Part shown: positions 58,898 to 64,000 of the stretch, piece by piece
Numbering within the stretch: position 1 is the stretch's first letter
Layout of the letters: each line of letters opens with the position of its first letter
Assembly (NCBI RefSeq): GCF_021535045.1
Contig: NZ_CP091056.1
Coordinates: 2,046,001 to 2,110,000 of the forward strand
Length of the DNA stretch: 64,000 nucleotides
Direction of reading: 5' to 3'
Source of the DNA: Ornithinimicrobium sp. INDO-MA30-4
Lineage (GTDB): Bacteria > Actinomycetota > Actinomycetes > Actinomycetales > Dermatophilaceae
Notes under the pieces: model-generated
Seen by the model: only the letters and a program-made list of their open reading frames with translations
The model's database searches: none
What the model was told of the DNA's origin: nothing
Translations under genes and position numbers: made by a program

Positions 58898-60071
58898 GCG
58901 TAGACGTGGACTAGGTAAGGGGCTAGGAGCGCTCATCCCACCGACTCCGAGCACTAATGACCGCCCCACGGATGTCTTCTTTCCACGGGGAAGCACGCCG
59001 ATCGAGCACCCAGAAGACCGTTTCACGGGAAACAGGTCAGCCGCGGAGAGCACTGGCAGCTCCACAGCGGGCTCAACGCCAGGCTTCGACGAAGGTTTCA
59101 CGGGAAACAGTGAAAATGACGGGGCTGCGGAGAGCATAGGTCACCGTGATGCAGAGAGCATGGCCCCTGTCGGGGCTAATGAGGTCGTTGCGGCTGACCA
59201 GACTACTTCATTTGAGGGAGCGGACGCCGCTGAGTTCGGTGCGGGTCTAGCGCCAGTGCCGGGTGCGACCTTCGCTGAGCTGCCAATCAGTGAGATTGTC
59301 GCGAATGCGCGTCAGCCACGACAAGTCTTTGACGACGACGATTTAGCAGAGTTAACGCACAGCGTCCAAGAGATTGGTGTGTTGCAGCCAATCGTGGTGC
59401 GACAAGGCCTCGGTGACGGCGCCGGTTTTGAGCTCATCATGGGTGAACGTCGCCTCAGGGCAAGCAAAGCGGCTGGTCTAGCCACTATCCCAGCGATTAT
59501 CAGAGACACCTCTGATGACGACATGCTTCGAGATGCATTGTTGGAGAACCTACACCGGAGCCAACTCAACCCACTTGAAGAGGCTGCTGCCTACCAACAG
59601 TTGCTAGAAGACTTTGGCTGCACGCATGAGGAGTTGGCCAAGCGAATCGGACGGTCGCGTCCGCAGATCTCAAACACTCTCCGCTTAATGAAATTGCCTG
59701 CCCTGGTGCAACGACGCGTTGCGTCGGGTGTGTTGAGCGCCGGGCACGCTCGAGCGCTTCTTGGCTTGAGCGACGGCGCTTCGATGGAGCGGTTAGCGCA
59801 ACGGATTGTGGCCGAGGGGCTGTCGGTTCGCGCCGTCGAAGAGATTGTCATCCTTGGTGAAGATGCACAGCCAGCGGCGGGTCGCCGTCGGTCCCGCTCG
59901 GTCGCAGACCCGCGTTTTGAGCAGATATCCCGTTCGTTGTCCGACCGCTTAGACACGCGAGTTCAGATTGCTATGGGTCAGCGCAAGGGTAAGTTGACGG
60001 TAGAATTCGCAGGTCAGGATGATCTGGACCGTATTCTCGCGCTTCTCGCGGCAGAAAAGACAGGCCACTGA
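58890..60071 (+). CDS. parB: Chromosome partitioning protein ParB
   Basis: CTP-dependent clamp that loads at parS and spreads. N-terminal ParA-stimulating motif [15 protein letters not shown] variable linker of about 110 residues includes two RFTGN/GFTGN segments encoded by parS-like sites 3 and 4. The CTP-binding domain has [20 protein letters not shown] and [17 protein letters not shown] with the GERR(xR) motif, then the helix-turn-helix [21 protein letters not shown]. 393 residues, long because of the linker. Unbroken. It ends at parS-like site 5. Confidence 0.96.
   Translation: MAERRRGLGKGLGALIPPTPSTNDRPTDVFFPRGSTPIEHPEDRFTGNRSAAESTGSSTAGSTPGFDEGFTGNSENDGAAESIGHRDAESMAPVGANEVVAADQTTSFEGADAAEFGAGLAPVPGATFAELPISEIVANARQPRQVFDDDDLAELTHSVQEIGVLQPIVVRQGLGDGAGFELIMGERRLRASKAAGLATIPAIIRDTSDDDMLRDALLENLHRSQLNPLEEAAAYQQLLEDFGCTHEELAKRIGRSRPQISNTLRLMKLPALVQRRVASGVLSAGHARALLGLSDGASMERLAQRIVAEGLSVRAVEEIVILGEDAQPAAGRRRSRSVADPRFEQISRSLSDRLDTRVQIAMGQRKGKLTVEFAGQDDLDRILALLAAEKTGH
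59019..59034. promoter_or_regulatory. parS: parS-like site 3, within parB
   Basis: CGTTTCACGGGAAACA, two mismatches to consensus (positions 1 and 10). In-frame within parB, encoding part of RFTGN. Confidence 0.6.
59094..59109. promoter_or_regulatory. parS: parS-like site 4, within parB
   Basis: GGTTTCACGGGAAACA, two mismatches (positions 1 and 10). It shares TTTCACGGGAAACA with site 3, 75 bp away. Confidence 0.6.
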
Positions 60072-60084
60072 TTCACGTGAAACG
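60069..60084. promoter_or_regulatory. parS: parS-like site 5
   Basis: TGATTCACGTGAAACG begins on the parB stop codon. Two mismatches (positions 3 and 16); the CACGTG core is intact. Confidence 0.65.
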
Positions 60085-60110
60085 CGCCCACTGATGGGTT
60101 GCGTGCGTAT

Positions 60111-60150
60111 GTAAGGGGCCTAACTGGATTGCCTGTTAGGCCCCTTACTT
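60111..60150. terminator. Terminator after parB
   Basis: GTAAGGGGCCTAAC (60111-60124) and its perfect 14-bp complement at 60135-60148, 10-nt loop, then TT. It lies 40 bases after the parB stop, between parS-like sites 5 and 6. Confidence 0.88.
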
Positions 60151-60160
60151 GTACTTTGAA

Positions 60161-60176
60161 TGTTTCATGTGAAACG
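60161..60176. promoter_or_regulatory. parS: parS-like site 6
   Basis: TGTTTCATGTGAAACG, two mismatches (positions 8 and 16). Identical to site 7. Confidence 0.65.
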
Positions 60177-60657
60177 AATGTGCCGTGTGTAACTGGGACT
60201 CGTGTGGTTGCGATACAAGGGAACCTAGGTCTGCCCTTGCCCGTCAGATGTGGCACAGAACCAGGATGGGGAGGGACAGCACGAGGAAGAGACGGTCTAG
60301 CCAGAGGGTTGATTTAGAAATAGCAAGAATCTTGGTAGAGATCGAACAGCACCCCTTTTCGAGTGCGCGCAGAGTCGAGGCCGATTCTGTCGTGGCCGAG
60401 GCGCCAGATCTAAGCCAGCCACAGACTGATAGACGCCTGTCTGATCGTGGCTTACCTACTGTGCCCGAATTGGGTGCAGAAACAGTTCGACATCTGTGGA
60501 GTTGGGGGCGTCTGCATCGGCGACTGCGAAAACTCAAAGACCAAGGCGCGTAACCAGATCCTGCGCGTTGGGCACTTGCGGGAGCACGTTTAGAATCTGG
60601 TCTCGGGCGCGAGGAGTTGTCAGAAACGCTACTTGGCGTTGAGTTTGCTACGGGGTT

Positions 60658-60673
60658 TGTTTCATGTGAAACG
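60658..60673. promoter_or_regulatory. parS: parS-like site 7
   Basis: TGTTTCATGTGAAACG, the same 16-mer as site 6, 497 bp further on. Confidence 0.65.
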
Positions 60674-60739
60674 AGGTACTACGTAGGGCGTGTTTGTGAC
60701 GTCCTACTTATCAAACGCATTTCTCTCAAAGAAGTGCGT

Positions 60740-60755
60740 TGTTTCACGTGGAACT
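60740..60755. promoter_or_regulatory. parS: parS-like site 8
   Basis: TGTTTCACGTGGAACT, perfect through position 11 with mismatches at 12 and 16. Last site seen on this side of oriC. Confidence 0.6.
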
Positions 60756-60831
60756 CTGACAGTTGCCCCAGATGGGCATCGCAGGGCACCACGCACTAGG
60801 TGACTGTGTCAGCGGTCGATATCGTAGACGA

Positions 60832-60960
60832 ATGGAAACCCGGCCATACATGGTCTTAAACCTTGACAGGGCCCAACCGGCCACAGATCGATCCAGCATT
60901 CGCCGCGCAACTTCCGCAGACCTGTGGGATATGGCAGGCGTCATGGCTGATGCTGTGTGA
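60832..60960 (+). pseudogene. Truncated acetyltransferase N-terminus
   Basis: ATG 60832 encodes METRPYMVLNLDRA, then SIRRATSADLWDMAGVMADA and a stop at 60958-60960. The segment looks like the first strand and helix of a GNAT acetyltransferase, and GNAT genes often lie between parB and trx in Actinobacteria. The homology is short (about 20 residues), so this is tentative. Truncation coincides with the transposase remnant that follows. Confidence 0.45.
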
Positions 60961-60970
60961 GTCATCGGGT

Positions 60971-61052
60971 TCAATTTGGGTGGGCGCAGTGGCGAGCATA
61001 GTCGGCAGGGGCTCGGTAGCCCAGGGCTGAGTGGCGTCGCTTGGTGGTGTTG
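60971..61052 (-). mobile_element. Remnant of an insertion-sequence transposase C-terminus (IS3-like)
   Basis: On the minus strand the sequence translates as VNTTKRRHSALGYRAPADYA, then RHCAHPN and TGA (60971-60973). This N-x-x-RRHSALGY-x-xP pattern is the classic C-terminal end of IS3-family integrases (rve_3 region). Only about 26 codons remain; upstream sequence does not continue the gene. Possible IS end bases TGAGTCATCGGGTTCA lie at 60957-60972, next to the broken acetyltransferase. Confidence 0.75.
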
Positions 61053-61065
61053 ACTCCAGAACATA

Positions 61066-61103
61066 GCGATGGCCCGGCCATCAGTTGATGTCCGGGCCAT
61101 CGC
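61066..61103 (-). terminator. Terminator after trxA
   Basis: GCGATGGCCCGG (61066-61077) and its perfect 12-bp complement (61092-61103) flank a 14-nt loop, about 50 bases downstream of the trxA stop on the minus strand. Confidence 0.75.
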
Positions 61104-61150
61104 GTGCGCTGCGTCAGCCGCAGCGTTTCAGGATGGAGTTGGAGTCTGGC

Positions 61151-61474
61151 TCAGCCGACCACGGTCTCGAGGTCGCGCAGGATCTTCTGCTTCGACATTG
61201 CGCCCACCATGTTCTTGACCAGTTCACCCTTCACGTAGACATTCATCGTCGGGATGCCCGTGATGCCATAACGCTGCGTGATCTGCGGGTTTTCGTCAGT
61301 GTTGAGCTTAACGATCTTTAACTTGCCATCGAGCTGCTCGGAAATCTCTTCGAGGACCGGTGCGATGGCCTTGCACGGGCCACACCACGGTGCCCAGAAG
61401 TCCACCAGCACGGGAATGTCGCTCTTCAGCACATCTTGGTCAAAGGTTGCGTCGTCCGTCTGCGTTGTTGCCAT
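61151..61474 (-). CDS. trxA: Thioredoxin
   Basis: General disulfide reductase of the cytoplasm. 107 residues with VLVDFWAPWCGPCKAIAPVL, containing the WCGPC active site, and the cis-Pro loop YGITGIPTMNVY. ATG 61474 has GGAGG upstream. The gene lies 35 bases after trxB in one operon, controlled by the sigma-R-type promoter in front of trxB. Unbroken. Confidence 0.97.
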   Translation of the reverse strand: MATTQTDDATFDQDVLKSDIPVLVDFWAPWCGPCKAIAPVLEEISEQLDGKLKIVKLNTDENPQITQRYGITGIPTMNVYVKGELVKNMVGAMSKQKILRDLETVVG

Positions 61475-61509
61475 GATACCTCCAGTAGGGTTCGTGTTGT
61501 AACTAAATA

Positions 61510-62514
61510 TTATGAGTTAGCGTCAAGTGCGGCGAGGTAGCGCTCTGCGTCAAGAGCGGCCGAGCAGCCAGTGCCGGCAGCGGTGATTGCCTGGCGGTAA
61601 GTGTGGTCCACGAGGTCGCCAGCGGCAAAGACACCGGGGATGTTGGTCGCGGTGCTCCGGCCATCAACCAAGACGTAGCCTTCATCGTCGAGATCGATCT
61701 GACCCTGGATCAACTCGTTGCGCGGGTTGTGGCCGACAGCGATGAAGAGGCCACTGACCTCCAGCTCGCGGGTGGAGTCATCGCGGGTGTCACGCACCGT
61801 CAGTGAAGTCAGCTTGTCTTCGCCGTGGATCTCAGCGACGTCCGTGTTCCAGGCAATGTTGATCTTTGGGTCATTCATCGCACGCTCGGCCATGATCTTG
61901 CAGGCGCGCAGCTCGTCGCGACGCACCAAGATGGTTGCTGAGCGAGCAAAACGCGTCAAGAAGGTGGCTTCCTCCATTGCGGAGTCACCGCCACCGACAA
62001 CCGCGATGTCCTTGTCGCGGAAGAAGGCACCGTCGCAGGTGGCGCACCAGGACACTCCGTGCCCGGACAGACGCTGCTCATTGGGCAATCCAAGATCGCG
62101 GTATGCCGAACCCATTGACAAGATGACAGAGCGAGCCAGGTGGGTGACGCCCTCGGCGTCCGTCACACGCTTGATGTCGCCCTCCAGCTCAACTGAAGTG
62201 ACGTCTTCGCGCTCCAACTTGGCACCGAAGCGCTCGGCCTGAGCACGCATGGCGAGCATCAGGTCCGGGCCCATGATGCCGTCCGCAAAACCGGGGAAGT
62301 TCTCGACGTCGGTGGTGTTCATCAAGGCGCCACCAGCGGTCACAGCGCCCTCAAACACAAGAGGCTCAAGGTTTGCTCGCGCCGCATACACCGCAGCGGT
62401 GTAGCCGGAGGGGCCAGAGCCGATGATGATGACTTCGTGGACCTTGTCGTTGTCAACCTGCTCGGGGCTGCTGGTAGCAGCGGTGTCGAGCGAGATGCCA
62501 CTGATGGCAGTCAT
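61510..62514 (-). CDS. trxB: Thioredoxin reductase
   Basis: FAD enzyme that reduces TrxA with NADPH. ATG 62514 gives [25 protein letters not shown] is about 9 bases upstream. FAD fold [20 protein letters not shown], redox-active [15 protein letters not shown] fold [15 protein letters not shown] and the C-terminal [19 protein letters not shown]. 334 residues with a slightly long N-terminus. Unbroken. Confidence 0.96.
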   Translation of the reverse strand: MTAISGISLDTAATSSPEQVDNDKVHEVIIIGSGPSGYTAAVYAARANLEPLVFEGAVTAGGALMNTTDVENFPGFADGIMGPDLMLAMRAQAERFGAKLEREDVTSVELEGDIKRVTDAEGVTHLARSVILSMGSAYRDLGLPNEQRLSGHGVSWCATCDGAFFRDKDIAVVGGGDSAMEEATFLTRFARSATILVRRDELRACKIMAERAMNDPKINIAWNTDVAEIHGEDKLTSLTVRDTRDDSTRELEVSGLFIAVGHNPRNELIQGQIDLDDEGYVLVDGRSTATNIPGVFAAGDLVDHTYRQAITAAGTGCSAALDAERYLAALDANS

Positions 62515-62556
62515 GTTCTGGGTCTCTCCTGAGGGCGCGAAAAGTATTGCAGTGGT

Positions 62557-62586
62557 ATCAACCATGAGCACCACGTGCATGTTCCC
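62557..62586 (-). promoter_or_regulatory. Sigma-R/SigH-type promoter of trxBA
   Basis: On the minus strand GGGAAC, an 18-base spacer and GTTGAT match the thiol-stress sigma factor consensus GGGAAT-N18-GTT. The -10 ends 43 bases before the trxB start. In Streptomyces and Mycobacterium trxBA are known targets of SigR/SigH. Confidence 0.75.
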
Positions 62587-62653
62587 GAGGCTCAGGCAGA
62601 CAACCAGAACGAGGTTATCTCAGGTGCGGGCCAGGCTTGCTTTCACAAGTCGT

Positions 62654-63475
62654 TTAGCGCAGTGCGGTCAACGAAGATTTCAGGGTTGGTCTCGCCTTGG
62701 AGGCATTGCTCGAGATGGCCCAAGCCTGCGAAACGCCTTCGCCTTGATCGCGGACAACAACGACGGCTGCATTGGCATCAAAGGTGGTGTAGACCAACGA
62801 CCACTCGCCCGAGGCCAATTCTTCTCCGGTCGCGTCAATGCAGCCCAAGCGATCCGTCTGGGTCGGGTAGTTGCGAGGGCTGAGGACAAAGTAGTCAGCC
62901 ACTGGCAACATGGCACTGACATCCTCGGCAAAGGTGTCTTCCTCGATAGTGACGCTCGAGTCAGCATACTGAATGGTCCCCAGCCCGTTGTTGGCCTCTG
63001 GGTCAAGGGCGGGTGCCGCGCTCTCGGCACCCTCTGCAGCGGCATCGCCGCCTGCAGCGTCGTTGTCGGCGAAGTTGCCCTCGTCGCTGGCGTTCGGCAC
63101 CACCTGGGGGCCAGAGTCTTCAGCAGCTGAGTTGCCATACAGCGCAGTGACGTCATAGTTGCTGCCCAGGACCTGGCTGACCACGAGGCCACCAATACCG
63201 GCAAAGGCGGCCACGCTAGCGGCGGCTACCAGGAGTGGGTGCACACGGCGCCTGCGGTGCTCAGCAAGGTCTGCGACCGGTGCCATGCACTCTAAGTTTG
63301 CCGGTGGCGCGACGGGGACCTGGCGCGAACGCTGAGCCTGCTCGGCGCGAAGGGCAGCGTCGATGCGCGCCTCAAGGCCTGCAGGCATAGCCCCCGGATC
63401 GGGCAGTGCGCGCAGGAGGTCGCGAACACCAGTGGGATCCGGCTCAGAGCCGTCGCCGCCTGTCGAGGGATTCAA
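62654..63475 (-). CDS. Membrane-anchored anti-sigma-factor-like protein
   Basis: 273 residues from TTG 63475, which has AAAGGA about 9 bases upstream. A short cytoplasmic domain (LRALPDPGAMPAGLEARIDAALRAEQ), one transmembrane helix (HPLLVAAASVAAFAGIGGLVV) and an acidic extracellular domain (DVSAMLPVADYFVLSPRNYP; DRLGCIDATGEELASGEW). Such proteins next to sigM near trxB act as its anti-sigma factor (RsmA-like) in mycobacteria; assigned here mainly by layout and position. Unbroken. Confidence 0.7.
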   Translation of the reverse strand: MNPSTGGDGSEPDPTGVRDLLRALPDPGAMPAGLEARIDAALRAEQAQRSRQVPVAPPANLECMAPVADLAEHRRRRVHPLLVAAASVAAFAGIGGLVVSQVLGSNYDVTALYGNSAAEDSGPQVVPNASDEGNFADNDAAGGDAAAEGAESAAPALDPEANNGLGTIQYADSSVTIEEDTFAEDVSAMLPVADYFVLSPRNYPTQTDRLGCIDATGEELASGEWSLVYTTFDANAAVVVVRDQGEGVSQAWAISSNASKARPTLKSSLTALR

Positions 63476-63586
63476 GACCGGATCCTTTCTTGAGGCCGAG
63501 GTGCAAGGTCAAAGAGGTGGTGCTTGGGGACACCAGAGCAGAACACCTCACGCGAGTACGACGAGTGCCGACGCTGAGTGGTTCCA

Positions 63587-64000
63587 TCATGGTGAAAGTC
63601 CAAGATCTTGGGCGATCGCGGAACGTCCACGAGCGCAACGAGACTTGATCGTCCCTTGTGCCACGTCTAACGCAATCGCGGCCTCGGCCACGCTGAGGCC
63701 CTGCATATCAACCAAGATCAGCGCCAGGCGTTGGCCTTCGGGCAGCCGATCAAGAGCCGCTCGGATGTCCATCCGAACCTCAACGCTTTGGTGATAATCG
63801 CGCGTCTCCACGGGTTCGTGGTCGTCCAGGTTTGAGGTCGGCTTGATCTTACGAAGCCGGTCAAGACAAGCATTGACCACGATCCGGTGCAGCCAGGTCG
63901 TTGCCGGGGAGTCTCCTCGGAAGGAATCAGCGCGACGAAAAGCGTTGATAAAGCCATCCTGCACAGCGTCCGCAGCGATCTCGGGGTCGCGCGCAGTCCT
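63587..64000 (-). CDS. sigM: ECF sigma factor, SigM-like (5' end outside window)
   Basis: The visible part contains the end of region 2 (DAVQDGFINAFRRADSFRG with WLHRIVVNACLDRLRK) and region 4 (ALDRLPEGQRLALILVDMQGL, SVAEAAIALDVAQGTIKSRC and ARGRSAIAQDLG), the helix-turn-helix contacting the -35. The frame is open to the window edge, so the N-terminus is missing. The stop is at 63587-63589, about 110 bases before the anti-sigma-like gene; in that gap another frame has an RTR-type tail, so a frame break near the end is possible. Confidence 0.88.
   Translation of the reverse strand, partial: RTARDPEIAADAVQDGFINAFRRADSFRGDSPATTWLHRIVVNACLDRLRKIKPTSNLDDHEPVETRDYHQSVEVRMDIRAALDRLPEGQRLALILVDMQGLSVAEAAIALDVAQGTIKSRCARGRSAIAQDLGLSP

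Larger units (their letters stand above)
60177..60830. other. Gene-poor stretch carrying parS-like sites
   Basis: About 650 bases after parB without a recognisable gene. A 122-codon frame (60185-60553, +) has no RBS, no family features and Arg-rich composition; its tail (ETVRHLWSWGRLHRRLRKL) looks more protein-like but I cannot assign it. Two parS-like sites (60658 and 60740) lie within it. It may be decayed sequence kept as centromere space. Confidence 0.5.

Noticed and set aside
60185-60553. 122-codon hypothetical gene after parB
   Set aside because: No RBS, no recognisable domain, overlaps an equally open frame on the other strand; described as part of a gene-poor stretch instead.

Overview
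The window is about 64 kb of high-GC actinobacterial chromosome containing the replication origin. The gene set dnaA, dnaN, gnd, recF, dciA and gyrBA on one side and rpmH, rnpA, yidDC, khpB, rsmG, parAB, trxAB and sigM on the other is the standard oriC neighbourhood of Actinomycetes. The cell-wall kinase operon (fhaA, fhaB, pstP, rodA, pbpA, pknB), crgA, DUF881, DUF3566 and DLW-39 proteins also fit. CWB2 repeats hint at Micrococcales, but I cannot name a genus. dnaA lies on the minus strand, so the window runs opposite to the usual drawing of this region.

Layout. 1-7.2 kb: a sugar or polyol catabolic locus (RbsC-like permease, binding protein, FGGY kinase, LacD-type aldolase, LacI repressor, L-xylulose-reductase-like SDR, P-loop sugar kinase) with two LacI-type operators in the divergent promoter region. 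7.2-12.2 kb: small accessory genes, including YaaA and a lone HNH endonuclease, separated by three copies of a 64-bp palindromic repeat, then tRNA-Leu. 12.4-20.1 kb: the Ser/Thr kinase and cell-wall elongation operon. 20.1-24 kb: DUF881, crgA, a DnaA-box cluster, rhomboid protease, cyclophilin and a coiled-coil membrane protein. 24.3-33.4 kb: an OatA-like acyltransferase, an uncharacterised ATP-grasp / GATase-like / esterase operon, a NYN protein and lutABC. 33.7-39 kb: one giant secreted haem peroxidase whose catalytic domain is interrupted by three CWB2 cell-wall-binding repeats and followed by RTX-like calcium repeats. 39.2-42.1 kb: two CNNM/CorC-like proteins, tRNA-Ala, DLW-39, tRNA-Ile. 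42.2-52.5 kb: DUF3566, gyrA, gyrB, dciA, recF, gnd, dnaN and oriC. 52.5-60.1 kb: dnaA, rpmH, rnpA, yidD, yidC, khpB, rsmG, parA, parB with eight degenerate parS sites. 60.1-64 kb: a gene-poor stretch with a truncated acetyltransferase and a transposase remnant, then trxA, trxB, an anti-sigma-like protein and a sigma factor running off the end.

Sequence quality matters for reading this annotation. About fifty reading-frame breaks can be seen, and they hit essential genes (dnaA, gyrA, gyrB, recF, pknB, rsmG) as often as accessory ones. Nearly all are repaired by adding one base, so the simplest explanation is systematic single-base deletion errors in the assembly rather than pseudogenes. I therefore annotate the broken genes as single CDSs spanning the breaks and state where each break lies.
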